A DNA stretch of 33,051 nucleotides. It comes from Phycisphaerae bacterium. GTDB lineage: Bacteria > Planctomycetota > Phycisphaerae > Phycisphaerales > UBA1924. The first letter of the stretch is position 1, and each line of letters starts with the position of its first letter. The stretch is from assembly GCA_002706885.1 (NCBI GenBank), contig PAKY01000027.1:1-33051 (forward strand), in the 5' to 3' direction. The notes beneath the pieces were generated by a model, which saw nothing but the letters and a program-made list of their open reading frames with translations, did no database searches and had not been told where the DNA came from. The position numbers and the translations under genes are program-made. This document shows positions 6,735-14,916 of the stretch, piece after piece.

Positions 6735-8005
6735 ACACTTCTCGCCGGTTATTCGCGCTGATCGACTGCAACTGCTTCTACTGCAGCTGTGAGCGCATTT
6801 GCCGGCCCTGGCTCAAGCGCCGCCCAGTAGTCGTGCTGTCCAACAATGACGGCTGCGTGATTGCCCGCAGTGCTGAGGCCAAGGCCATAGGTATTGGCAT
6901 GGGCGCAGCCTACTACCAAGTGCGCGAACAGATGCGCCATCAGGGTGTGGTGGCGTGCTCCAGTAACTACGCGCTCTATGCGGATATCAGCAACCGCGTG
7001 ATGCGAATCATGGCCGAGATGCTGCCTGGCATTGAGGTCTACTCCATCGACGAGGCCTGGGGGGATATGACCGGTATTGCTGATCCGGGAGCACTTGGCC
7101 GGAGCATTCGCGAACGCCTGGCGCAAGAGATCGGCATGCCGGTAGGAGTCGGGATCAGCAACACCAAGACGCTGGCCAAGCTGGCGAACTGGGCGGCAAA
7201 GAAGTGGAAAGGCACTGGTGGTGTGCTGGATCTGAGTGATCCGGTCCGCCAGGAGAGGCTGTTGCGTTTGGCGCCGGTAAGCGAGGTCTGGGGTGTTGGG
7301 CACCGCTCGGCATCTCGGTTGACCGCTTTGGGTATATCCACCGCCTGGGATCTGGCGCAGTTCGACATTGCCACCCTGCGTAAGACTTTCGGCGTAACCA
7401 TGGAGCGCACCGCGCGGGAGCTGCAGGGCATCAGCTGTATCGGCTTCAACGAGGGGCCGCCACCGAAGGAGGCCATTTGCTCGAGCAAGATGTTTGGCGT
7501 GCGCCAGACGGAGCTGCCGCCGATCCGCGAGGCGCTGGCCGCCTACGTGACTAGAGCCGCGGAGAAGCTGCGCAGCCAGGCCTCGCTATGCAGCACCATC
7601 CAGGTTGGACTGCAGACGCAGCTGGCGGCTCTGGACGGGCCGCGCTACGCCAATGCCATCACTCTGGCTTTACCAGCTCCCACAGATGATACACGCGAGA
7701 TACTGGCGCTTGCCCAGCGCGGCTTGGGTCAGATTTACCGCCCTGGTTACCCGTTCTCGAAATGCTCGATTCTGCTGATGGACCTAAGCCAGCGCGGCGA
7801 GCTGACGCCGGATCTATTTGCGCCTGAACCGCGTCGCGGCGCCGAGCGGTTAATGGCAGTTGTCGACCAGATCAACCAACGCGAAGGAAGGGGCACTGTG
7901 CGAGTTGGGCGGGTACCGGCGGCGCCGGCCTGGGCGATGCGCAGAGAGATGTTGAGCCCGAGATACACCACGCACTGGAGTGAAGTGATCGGAGTGCGTG
8001 GGTAG
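6731..8005 (+). CDS. umuC: UmuC-like Y-family translesion DNA polymerase
   Basis: The 424-aa protein has the usual UmuC length and catalytic motifs. The first metal ligand is Asp12 in ALIDCNCFYCSCE, followed by VVVLSNNDGCVIARS, and the second acidic pair is Asp107-Glu108 in YSIDEAW. A helix-hairpin-helix region (VSEVWGVGHRSASRLTALGI), a little-finger domain, and the C-terminal UmuC extension ending in PRYTTHWSEV follow. It is translated from an ATG that overlaps the upstream stop by 4 nt, so the pair is coupled and SOS-induced from the LexA box at 6261-6276. Such umuDC/rulAB-type pairs are frequent on Pseudomonas plasmids and integrative elements. Confidence 0.95.
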   Translation: MNTSRRLFALIDCNCFYCSCERICRPWLKRRPVVVLSNNDGCVIARSAEAKAIGIGMGAAYYQVREQMRHQGVVACSSNYALYADISNRVMRIMAEMLPGIEVYSIDEAWGDMTGIADPGALGRSIRERLAQEIGMPVGVGISNTKTLAKLANWAAKKWKGTGGVLDLSDPVRQERLLRLAPVSEVWGVGHRSASRLTALGISTAWDLAQFDIATLRKTFGVTMERTARELQGISCIGFNEGPPPKEAICSSKMFGVRQTELPPIREALAAYVTRAAEKLRSQASLCSTIQVGLQTQLAALDGPRYANAITLALPAPTDDTREILALAQRGLGQIYRPGYPFSKCSILLMDLSQRGELTPDLFAPEPRRGAERLMAVVDQINQREGRGTVRVGRVPAAPAWAMRREMLSPRYTTHWSEVIGVRG

Positions 8006-8410
8006 CTACCCTGCGTGGGCAGCAGCTATCGGCCAATAGCGGACTGTTAGGGCCGATTCAGTCCTAGTGAATGACGGCCTATTTGATGACCTGCTCGGCT
8101 GGCTCTATGAGGGCTTTGTTACTGCCTCGCCAACGCACCGATTCGATGTTCTCTGCGTCGGCGCTCATACCGGCTCTGTCAGCCTTACCAGGAAGGTCGC
8201 AAACGCAAATCGCAAGTGGATCAGGCGACTACCAGATCAAGCAACCTGACTGCTTGCCGTCGTCGCGAGCGGAACCTTATTTTTTAGTAGCGAATCTTTG
8301 ATGTAAGCATGCTACGACCGCCCACCAGCATGCGGAAACTATGTTGTTCGGTCATTGATGGCAAAGTAGTATCAATCTGCACACCAAACCGATCTAAATG
8401 GACTTGATGC
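8006..8410. other. Intergenic stretch without a recognisable gene
   Basis: A GTG-started frame at 8067-8249 (MNDGLFDDLLGWLYEGF) looks mildly coding, but has no ribosome site and no recognised family. I see no RNA gene, terminator or repeat of note. Composition falls towards the right, where a short AT-rich stretch lies near 8275-8300. Confidence 0.4.
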
Positions 8411-8668
8411 ATGGAAAACACCACCGATAGGGACGCGCGCGCCCGCCATCGTCATGCGAACATTTCGCCCTTCCTGGCAAGTGCCAGCACACTTCGTACA
8501 GGCGAAGACCAACTACCTGGGTATTACTGCGAGCAGCAGCAGATGTGGGTAGTCGACACCGAGCAAGGCGTTCTACCCATCATCAATGAGCAGGCGCTCT
8601 CGCAGCTGAAAACGAAGACTCGTGCAGATGGCGAAGAGGATGACGAGCACACCGGTGGAAAACACTGA
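8411..8668 (+). CDS. Hypothetical small protein at the island's right edge
   Basis: This 85-aa hydrophilic protein is not recognised. The centre, LPGYYCEQQQMWVVDTEQGVLPIINE, has the look of a small folded domain (aromatic-rich strand, then a P-I-I turn), and the tail is acidic and basic (KTKTRADGEEDDEHTGGKH). The ribosome site is poor. Its stop codon lies right where the truncated acyl-CoA synthetase sequence begins (8671), so its 3' end may have been fixed by the junction itself. Confidence 0.45.
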   Translation: MENTTDRDARARHRHANISPFLASASTLRTGEDQLPGYYCEQQQMWVVDTEQGVLPIINEQALSQLKTKTRADGEEDDEHTGGKH

Positions 8669-8670
8669 CG

Positions 8671-9033
8671 TGGTACAGAACCGGCGACATTGGCCGTCTG
8701 GACGAACAGGGCTTCCTCTACGTGGTGGATCGCTTAAAGGACATGATCATCAGCGGTGGCGAAAACATCTATCCCGCAGAACTGGAGGCGGTGATCGCGT
8801 CGCTGCCCGGCGTGGCCGAGGTTGCCGTGGTGGGCAAGGCCGACGAGCGCTGGGGCGAGGTGCCGATCGCATTTGTGGTCGCGACCCAACCAGGCGCTAC
8901 CGACGAGGCCTCGATTGTCGAGGCATGCCGCCAGCGATTGGCGGGCTTCAAATGCGTGAAGTCTGTGCACATGCTTGAGGCCCTGCCCCGCAGCTCTGTG
9001 GGCAAGGTGTTGAAAAGACAGTTGCTTGCCTGA
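8671..9033 (+). pseudogene. C-terminal fragment of an AMP-forming acyl-CoA synthetase
   Basis: Beginning abruptly at 8671, the frame reads WYRTGDIGRLDEQG, then a hinge and C-terminal domain VVDRLKDMIISGGENIYPAELE, and the end PRSSVGKVLKRQLL containing the conserved catalytic lysine of GKVLK. This is the C-terminal ~120 residues of a FadD-type acyl-CoA ligase; complete enzymes have about 500-550 residues. The AMP-binding P-loop, substrate pocket and start are absent here and at the other border of the island. A GTG at 8722 could start a short product, but it would be inactive. Confidence 0.88.
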
Positions 9034-9068
9034 GCTTCTTAGGTGTTGTTGCACAGGAGCGGCACAGG

Positions 9069-9092
9069 CGGATCGAGGATGTCGATCCGTTT
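9069..9092 (+). terminator. Hairpin after the acyl-CoA synthetase fragment
   Basis: An 8-bp perfect stem, CGGATCGA and TCGATCCG, with a 5-nt loop is followed by TTT. It lies 35 bp after the stop of the plus-strand fragment and probably ended the original gene's transcript. Confidence 0.45.
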
Positions 9093-9106
9093 CAGGTATT
9101 CAGCCA

Positions 9107-9133
9107 CCCCGCTCGCCCGGTTAGCGAGCGGGG
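9107..9133 (-). terminator. Strong GC hairpin after the BMP-family gene
   Basis: A perfect 10-bp stem (CCCCGCTCGC with GCGAGCGGGG, 7-nt loop) lies 10 bp beyond the stop of the minus-strand gene. It has no clear U tract, so termination may be inefficient or Rho-assisted. Confidence 0.5.
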
Positions 9134-9142
9134 CCCGCAACG

Positions 9143-10228
9143 TTACTGCTTCGGAAACTCCGCAGCGATGCCCTGGACGTAGTAGTCCATACCTGCCAGA
9201 TCCGCATTGCTGGCCGTGGCTCCTGGCGCAATTCTGACCTTGCCGGATTGGTCGGCAACCGGGCCATCGAAGGGGTGGAACGTGCCGCTCTTGATCGAGG
9301 CAATGATCTGCTGCGCCTCGGCCTTAAATTCAGCGGGAACGATATCGCTGATCGGCATGGTCAGGGCGTCATCGGCCAGCCCACCCCAGTAGTCAGCCGA
9401 TTTCCAAGTGCCGTTCAGTACAGACTCAGTAGTGCGGATGTAGAACGGCGCCCAGTTGTATTCGATGGAGGTAATTACCGACTTGGGGCCGAAGCTGGCC
9501 ATGTTGGAGGCATAGCCCACCGAGTACACCCCGCGGCGCTCGGCTGCCTGAATCGGTGCTGGGCTGGCGGTGTGCTGGAAGATCACATCGGCGCCCTGGT
9601 CGATAAGCGTGTTGGTGGCGTCGGATTCCTTGCCGGGATCGAACCAGGTGTTCAGCCACACCACTTTAACCACCGCCCCTGGGTTGTACTTGTTCAACGC
9701 GACCTGAATAGCATTGATGTCGCGGATAACCTCAGGAATCGGAAAGGACGCGACATAACCGACGGTCTTGCTCTTGGTCATTTTCGCGGCCAGGTAGCCG
9801 GCCACGTAGCGCCCTTCGTACGAGGTCGACAGGTAGGTGCCGAGGTTCGTGCTGCGCTTGTAGCCAGTGGCGTGTTCGAACGCGGTCTTGGGGAATTGCT
9901 TGGCCACGTTGGCCATCGGGTTCATGTAGCCAAACGAGGTGCCGAAGATCAGGTCGTAGCCGCTTTTTGCCATGTTGCGGATCACCCGTTCGGAGTCCGC
10001 GCCATCGGCAACGTTTTCGACGTAGGTGGTCTGGACTTTCTCGCCCAGCGCCTGCTCCAACGCCTTACGGCCCTGCTCGTGTTGATATGTCCAACCGTGG
10101 TCGCCAATCGGACCGGTGTAGACGAAGCCGACCTTGAGCGGCTCGTCGGCGTATGCGGTGATGGCTGCTGCCAGACCGATACCACTCAATAACCCTGCCA
10201 GTACTTTCCTGAATCCAGGCATGTTCAT
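9143..10228 (-). CDS. BMP-family (PnrA-like) ABC transporter substrate-binding protein
   Basis: The mature protein opens DEPLKVGFVYTGPIGDHGWTYQHEQG, the classic start of the basic membrane protein family (PF02608), whose members bind purine nucleosides and related ligands in the periplasm. A signal peptide covers residues 1-27, with likely cleavage at AYA-DE. Starting at the ATG at 10228 gives 361 aa and places GGGGAG 10 nt upstream; an upstream ATG at 10246 lacks a ribosome site. No permease or ATPase gene is adjacent, so the partner must be elsewhere or lost. Lying beside purine demethylation and transport genes, it probably delivers methylxanthines or other purines. It follows a 2OG-Fe oxygenase gene on the same strand. 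Confidence 0.9.
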   Translation of the reverse strand: MNMPGFRKVLAGLLSGIGLAAAITAYADEPLKVGFVYTGPIGDHGWTYQHEQGRKALEQALGEKVQTTYVENVADGADSERVIRNMAKSGYDLIFGTSFGYMNPMANVAKQFPKTAFEHATGYKRSTNLGTYLSTSYEGRYVAGYLAAKMTKSKTVGYVASFPIPEVIRDINAIQVALNKYNPGAVVKVVWLNTWFDPGKESDATNTLIDQGADVIFQHTASPAPIQAAERRGVYSVGYASNMASFGPKSVITSIEYNWAPFYIRTTESVLNGTWKSADYWGGLADDALTMPISDIVPAEFKAEAQQIIASIKSGTFHPFDGPVADQSGKVRIAPGATASNADLAGMDYYVQGIAAEFPKQ

Positions 10229-10317
10229 GCGCGTATTGCTCCCCATACGTTATTGGTTAGGCGGTTAGCCCGGGATAAAGGCAGGCATTGAAACAGGCTC
10301 CGTCTGCGCGGCTGTGA

Positions 10318-11313
10318 TCACATCGAATAGGTTTTGCGGAACATGTTTTTGTAGTGGTCTTCGACGCTGATGACCGGGTACTTGGGTGACTCGCCGGGTG
10401 CCAGGCAGGCCTGGATGCAGGCGATTTCGTGGGCGATGTTGCCGGAGTAGAAATAAGGCACCGAATAGCGCTCGTTACCCGAGACATTGACCACGCGGTG
10501 CAGGGTCGATTTGTACAAATCGTTGGTCCAGCGCGCGATCAGATCGCCGAGGTTGACCACGTAGGCCTCGGGAACCGGTGTGGCCCAGATCCAGCCATTG
10601 CGCTCCTGATCCCACACCTGCAACCCGGCGTTTTCATCCTGCAACAGCAGAGTCAGGCCACCCCAGTCGGTATGCGCACCACAGCCCTTCTCGCCCGGTG
10701 CCGCAGTGGTCGGCTGCGGTGGGTAATGCAGCAGGCGCAGCGTGGTCATGGCGTCCTCGCAGAACGCGGCAAAGTGCTGCTCCGGCAGGCCCAGCGACAG
10801 AGCCACGCCCTGCATCAGCAGGCGAGCCACTGACTCCAGTTCCCGCTGGTAGGCCTCCATGGTTTGGCGAAACTCGGGGAGGTCTGCCGGCCACAGGTTC
10901 GGCCCCTGATTGAATTTGCCAGCCAGCACATCGGGATGATCCAGCGGCTTGTCCTGGCCGATGTAAAAGCCTTCTTTGACGTCCGGTGGCGCGCCGGCTT
11001 CGAGCACCTGATTACGCAACGGTTCGTAGCCCCGATTGGCCATGGAGAGTGACTTGTCGACCTTGCGCTTTTCTTCGGGCGGCAGAGCAAACAGCGTGGC
11101 CGCCTGGTCGATCACCTGCTGCTGCAAAGCTGCCGGTACACCATGACCGATGACGTAGAAAAAACCTTTGTCACGACAGGCCTGGCCGATTTGCTGACTG
11201 ACCCGGGTGCGTTCGATCAGTGATGCCGAGCGCAGGCCCGAGATGTCGATAACTGGAAGCGTGGTGGCCTGCGAGGCCTCCAGAGGTGACGGTGCGAGTT
11301 GGGCGTGTGCCAT
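10318..11313 (-). CDS. 2-oxoglutarate/Fe(II) oxygenase, isopenicillin N synthase family (copy 1)
   Basis: The 331-aa protein has the DIOX_N start (TLPVIDISGL), GFFYVIGHGVP, and the double-stranded beta-helix Fe site His214-x-Asp216 (CGAHTDWGG) with His272 (TLHRVVN). Arg282-x-Ser284 (ERYSVPYF) would bind 2-oxoglutarate. All cofactor residues are present. The start at 11313 has AGGAGT 8 nt upstream; the frame is open further upstream but without a start signal. The family hydroxylates, desaturates or cyclises small molecules. Sitting between a LysR gene and a purine-type binding protein, a purine or methylxanthine substrate is a reasonable inference. A second family member lies at 18326-19315. 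Confidence 0.92.
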   Translation of the reverse strand: MAHAQLAPSPLEASQATTLPVIDISGLRSASLIERTRVSQQIGQACRDKGFFYVIGHGVPAALQQQVIDQAATLFALPPEEKRKVDKSLSMANRGYEPLRNQVLEAGAPPDVKEGFYIGQDKPLDHPDVLAGKFNQGPNLWPADLPEFRQTMEAYQRELESVARLLMQGVALSLGLPEQHFAAFCEDAMTTLRLLHYPPQPTTAAPGEKGCGAHTDWGGLTLLLQDENAGLQVWDQERNGWIWATPVPEAYVVNLGDLIARWTNDLYKSTLHRVVNVSGNERYSVPYFYSGNIAHEIACIQACLAPGESPKYPVISVEDHYKNMFRKTYSM

Positions 11314-11410
11314 GTGAGCGACTCCTACTTGAATGGGCCGGAGTGTTATCTGCTCAGGCAGAGCGCGGAAAGCATCGAATATCGCCAGGCCTGATGCCTT
11401 TTTGGCAGCG

Positions 11411-12358
11411 CTAGCCAAGAGCCCCGAACTGACTGGCCTCGTGCCGCTCGCGACGCAAAATCTCGTCGGTGAGAATTCTGGCGAAGGCATCCACGGCAGC
11501 CGGAATGTAGCGGCCGCTGCTCATGTACAAGCCCAGGTCGCAGAAAATACCGCCGCTGTCGGTGAGCGGAAGCATCTTCAGTTCACCGGCGGCCACCTGC
11601 GCCTCGATGCCGAACGCGGTTTGAAACGCCACGCCCCTGCCGCGCACTACCATCTGCTTGGCCAGTTCAAGCGATGCGGTTTCCAGGCGGGTCCTGCCGG
11701 AAAAATGGGCGGATTTGAGCAGTGGCGCGAGTCGTTGCCGCGTCGAGATTTCCGGCTTGCTGAGGATCAGGTCGTAGTCGGCGCAGGCGCCAAAACTGAC
11801 CTGGCTTTTATCGGCCAACGGGTGATTGGGCGGCACGATCGCCGCCAGCCGGAAATGCCCCAGGGCCAATTGCTGGAGCTGCTCGTGTTTAGGCAACGCG
11901 AAAGCCAGACCCAGGTCCGCCGCCCCGGAGATGATCGCCTGCGGAATGCCTTGCGAGCCGGAGACGGTGACACCGACAGACACCCGTGGATAACGCGCGT
12001 GCATGTGTTCGAGCACGGTGGGTAACAGGTCCACAGCCAGGGTCTCGGCAACGATCAATTCGACATGCCCTGCCCGGATTCCTTCCATGGCTTCGAGTTC
12101 CGAGCGCAGCCGTTCTACGTCGTGGAGCACCACACCGATATGGCGTGCGAACAACTCGCCGGCGGGGGTGAGTTTCAGTCCGGAGCTCAGCCGGTCGAAT
12201 AGCGGCGCACCGATGTCGTCCTCCAGTTTGAGGATCTGCCGATTGACCGCCGACGAAGCCACGTTCAGGCGCCGGGCCGCTTCGCGGATCGAGCCGCAGT
12301 GCTGAACCATGTCGAAGTAGCTGACCGACACCGAATGAAACCGTAACCGCCGAACCAT
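11411..12358 (-). CDS. LysR-family transcriptional regulator
   Basis: The 315-aa protein has an N-terminal winged HTH (FDMVQHCGSIREAARRLNVASSAVNRQILKLEDDIGAPLFDR, residues ~13-55) and a LysR substrate-binding domain from ~95 (HVELIVAETLAVDLLPTVLEHMHARYP). The start is the ATG at 12358, which gives the usual LTTR length; an upstream frame extension lacks homology. It is divergent from the ndmB-like operon across 292 bp and lies just upstream of the oxygenase and binding-protein genes on the same strand. It probably senses a purine metabolite and regulates one or both units; the ligand is unknown. Confidence 0.93.
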   Translation of the reverse strand: MVRRLRFHSVSVSYFDMVQHCGSIREAARRLNVASSAVNRQILKLEDDIGAPLFDRLSSGLKLTPAGELFARHIGVVLHDVERLRSELEAMEGIRAGHVELIVAETLAVDLLPTVLEHMHARYPRVSVGVTVSGSQGIPQAIISGAADLGLAFALPKHEQLQQLALGHFRLAAIVPPNHPLADKSQVSFGACADYDLILSKPEISTRQRLAPLLKSAHFSGRTRLETASLELAKQMVVRGRGVAFQTAFGIEAQVAAGELKMLPLTDSGGIFCDLGLYMSSGRYIPAAVDAFARILTDEILRRERHEASQFGALG

Positions 12359-12650
12359 GGTTTTACCTGACTTCCTCACTTCGAAATGTTGCCCAACGCG
12401 GATTCTTTTCGCGCCAGGAAAGTGCATCGAGCTGCCGCTGCGCACCATGCCAGAGCGAAAAACACGCCCGCCAACTGCTGAAAAAATTCGTCTAAAAACT
12501 GTCCAGGCAGTCAACTACGAGGCATTGCGAGCATTTTTCTGATCGCCTCTTCGCGTTGGCACAAGACGTGCTCTAGCGATGCCGAGACTGGTATACCAGA
12601 TTGTATTTCTGAAAAGCCCGCAATGTGATCAACCGTAATGAGGATCGGCG
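12359..12650. promoter_or_regulatory. Divergent control region between lysR and the ndm operon
   Basis: This gap of 292 bp carries no gene. It holds the perfect 12-bp palindrome at 12588-12599 and the ndmB ribosome site (GAGGAT, 8 nt before the ATG at 12651). Promoters for both directions must lie here, but no near-consensus pair stands out. I could not identify a convincing T-N11-A LysR site. Confidence 0.6.
12588..12599. promoter_or_regulatory. Operator-like palindrome CTGGTATACCAG upstream of ndmB
   Basis: A perfect 12-bp palindrome of the form recognised by FadR/VanR-type GntR regulators lies 51 bp before the ndmB-like start. An identical copy occurs at 22030-22041 in the permease/gntR gap. 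Finding the same palindrome in both control regions of one pathway supports a shared GntR operator. Confidence 0.7.
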
Positions 12651-13718
12651 ATGTCCGCTCAATGGAAGCCCCTGATAGAACACAAAGGTTACCTCCGCCA
12701 TTTCTGGCACCCGGTGTGTACCTTGAGCGAGTTCGAGAAAGCCAACGCATCCGGGCATGGCCCGATGTCGGTGAAGCTGCTGGGAGAGAACCTGGTGTTG
12801 GCCCGTCTGGACGGGCAGATGATGGCCGCCGATGACCGCTGCGTGCACCGCTCGGCGCGCCTGTCGCTGGGGAGCGTGTGCAAGCACCAGGGCAAAGACA
12901 CCCTGCAGTGCCCCTACCACGGCTGGCGCTATAACGACGCCGGCGAATGCACGCTGGTGCCGGCCTGCCCCGACCGCCCTATTCCGCCGCGCGCAAAAAT
13001 CGCCAAATACGACTGCGCCATTCGCTACGGCATCGTCTGGGTGCGCCTGGACAATTCGTTCGACTGCACCGAAATCCCTTACCTGGGCGATTGGGACAGC
13101 GAAGGCATGAAAGTCGTGGTGGCGGAGTCGTATGTGTGGGAAACCTCGGCCGAGCGCCGCTGGGAAAACTTCACCGACTTCTCCCATTTCGCCTTCGTTC
13201 ACCCCGGCACTCTGTACGACCCCTTCTTCGCCAGTCACCCCACGGTAAACGTCGATCGCAGCCACGGTGAACTGCGCTTTCAGCTGGCGCCGCCCAAAGA
13301 GATGTACGAAACGCTGCCGGAAGAAGCGCCCATGGGCGACTTCACCTACCGCTGCTCGATGCCGTACTCGGTGAACCTGGAAATCAAACTGTGGAAGGAC
13401 GATTCCAAATTCATCCTCTGGACCACCGCCAGCCCGGTGGACGACAGAACTTGCCGCAACTTCATGGTCATCGTGCGTACCGAAGACCAGCAGCCCGACC
13501 ACGTGCACCTGGCTTTCCAGAAACGCGTGCTGGAAGAAGACCGCCCGGTGATCCAGTCCCAATGGCCTATCGAGCTCGATAGCGCCGAACTGTCGGTAGG
13601 CACCGACAAGATCTCCATCCAGTACCGCAAATGGCACCGCGAACTGTCGCAAGCGGCGCTGGGCGGCAAGGACGAATTCAAAGCGGCCCTCCTCAGCGAA
13701 GTGCTCGAGGAGCGTTAA
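12651..13718 (+). CDS. ndmB: Rieske-type N-demethylase, NdmB-like (methylxanthine N3-demethylase)
   Basis: This 355-aa protein is a Rieske oxygenase alpha subunit. The [2Fe-2S] ligands are Cys64, His66, Cys87 and His90 (DRCVHRS and CPYHGWRY); the mononuclear iron site follows in ENFTDFSHFAFVHPGT. Length and local phrases such as YLRHFWHPVCTLSEFEKANASGHGP match my memory of NdmB of Pseudomonas putida CBB5, which removes the N3-methyl of theobromine, releasing formaldehyde. It resembles NdmB more than NdmA. It needs NdmD as electron donor, and an NdmD-like gene lies downstream. First gene of a plus-strand operon, with GAGGAT before the ATG. Substrate position is inferred from similarity. Confidence 0.88.
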   Translation: MSAQWKPLIEHKGYLRHFWHPVCTLSEFEKANASGHGPMSVKLLGENLVLARLDGQMMAADDRCVHRSARLSLGSVCKHQGKDTLQCPYHGWRYNDAGECTLVPACPDRPIPPRAKIAKYDCAIRYGIVWVRLDNSFDCTEIPYLGDWDSEGMKVVVAESYVWETSAERRWENFTDFSHFAFVHPGTLYDPFFASHPTVNVDRSHGELRFQLAPPKEMYETLPEEAPMGDFTYRCSMPYSVNLEIKLWKDDSKFILWTTASPVDDRTCRNFMVIVRTEDQQPDHVHLAFQKRVLEEDRPVIQSQWPIELDSAELSVGTDKISIQYRKWHRELSQAALGGKDEFKAALLSEVLEER

Positions 13719-13775
13719 GGCCTACACCCATGGGCCAAGCGCCCTTTCGAAGCTACGTTTTTGCAGGAGCAGTAC

Positions 13776-14858
13776 ATGAAAAAGATGTTCAAGTTGGGCT
13801 GTGCCGGGTTGGGTATCCAGGCGTCGTCGCGTGAGAACCCGGTGTCACTGACCGAGTTGCCGATTCTCGAGCAATTCAAACTGGTCAAGGAAGCCGAGGT
13901 CTGGGACTTCATCGATCGCATTCCCAACAACCGCCAGGAGCTGGACGAGTACATCAAGGGCAGCCAACTTTACGACCTGCCGGTGCTGTCGGGGAGCGGC
14001 CTGTACACCCTGGGCCTGGATGATCACCTGATCAAAGAGAACATCGACCTGACCGTCGAGGTCGGCGGCAAGTACCACAATTTCATGATCTGGGCTAAGC
14101 ACAAGGACCGCCACTACGTGACCAACGAAGAGGTCGCCGAGTGTTACCTGGAGTCGTACGAGTACGCGGAAAAAGCCGGGGTGATCATCACCTTCGAAAA
14201 CCATGTGGACATGTGGTCCGAAGACTATCGCCGGGTCTCGCAAGTAGCCGATCTGGTGGAAGCCCGCGGCGCGAAGTTCAACGTGGCCATTGACTACAGC
14301 CACTGCATTTTCAAGATTGAAAACGAAGTGGAGCACGCCGTCTCGCAGATGCGTGGCGACAACGATGCCATCGCCAAACTTGACCCGTTCAACGACGACA
14401 GTTACGCGGACGAATGGCTGAACCGCAACCTGGTGCACTGGGCCCAGATGCGCCCGGCCGCGCCTAACGGCCCGCTGAACTGGTGGGGCTTTGAAACCGG
14501 CCCTTGGGATGCCAAAGGTATCGACCGTCCAGGGCGCTCCATTCAGTACCCGTTCCGGCGTCCTGCCGAAGGCGAATGGCATACCGACATGTGGCATGCG
14601 CACAAGCTGGCGTGCACCAAGGAAGTCACCCGCAAAGTCATCGATGCCTACCTGCAAAACCCCGCTACCAACCTGTCGCTGATGACCATCGACAACATCA
14701 ACCTAAACGCCTACGGCCTGGGCTGGATGTACAACATGTTTGCCGACAGCTGTGCCTACGCGCAGTTCGTCCGCGAGTTGTACGCCGAGCGCGCGGCTGT
14801 GCACGAGGCGCGCAGCGCCAAGTCGGCGGCTGAATTCGTTGCTCAGTACCGGGCGTAA
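13776..14858 (+). CDS. Xylose-isomerase-like TIM-barrel protein of unknown substrate
   Basis: The 360-aa protein resembles sugar phosphate isomerase/epimerase-type TIM barrels (AP endonuclease 2 superfamily). Metal-binding elements visible are GVIITFENHVD (Glu and His, residues ~133-143) and FNVAIDYSHC (Asp and His, residues ~170-178); a late barrel strand may be LNWWGFETGPWD. The start at 13776 has AGGAG 6 nt upstream. The TTG at 13761 that also opens the frame is not needed. It sits between the NdmB-like and NdmC-like genes, so it belongs to the pathway operon, yet no step of known N-demethylation needs an isomerase. It could act on a ring-opened purine product or a one-carbon adduct; this is speculation. 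Confidence 0.75.
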   Translation: MKKMFKLGCAGLGIQASSRENPVSLTELPILEQFKLVKEAEVWDFIDRIPNNRQELDEYIKGSQLYDLPVLSGSGLYTLGLDDHLIKENIDLTVEVGGKYHNFMIWAKHKDRHYVTNEEVAECYLESYEYAEKAGVIITFENHVDMWSEDYRRVSQVADLVEARGAKFNVAIDYSHCIFKIENEVEHAVSQMRGDNDAIAKLDPFNDDSYADEWLNRNLVHWAQMRPAAPNGPLNWWGFETGPWDAKGIDRPGRSIQYPFRRPAEGEWHTDMWHAHKLACTKEVTRKVIDAYLQNPATNLSLMTIDNINLNAYGLGWMYNMFADSCAYAQFVRELYAERAAVHEARSAKSAAEFVAQYRA

Positions 14859-14916
14859 TACCTCCTCTGCGCTTGGCGTCGTCACGGCGCCGCCAAGCCT
14901 TGTACGGGCCACCGTT

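Noticed and set aside
8067..8249. Small GTG-started frame in the gap after umuC
   Set aside because: Mildly coding-like but without ribosome site or known relatives; kept only as a note in the gap entry.
9248..10192. A 314-codon plus-strand frame over the BMP-family gene
   Set aside because: It mirrors the codon pattern of the real minus-strand gene and has no family features or ribosome site.
12573..13652. A 359-codon minus-strand frame over the NdmB-like gene
   Set aside because: Antisense shadow; the plus strand encodes an unmistakable Rieske oxygenase.
12651..13718. Assignment of the first Rieske oxygenase as NdmA (N1-demethylase)
   Set aside because: The N-terminal wording (TLSEFEKANASGHGP) and 355-aa length fit NdmB better than NdmA as I remember them.
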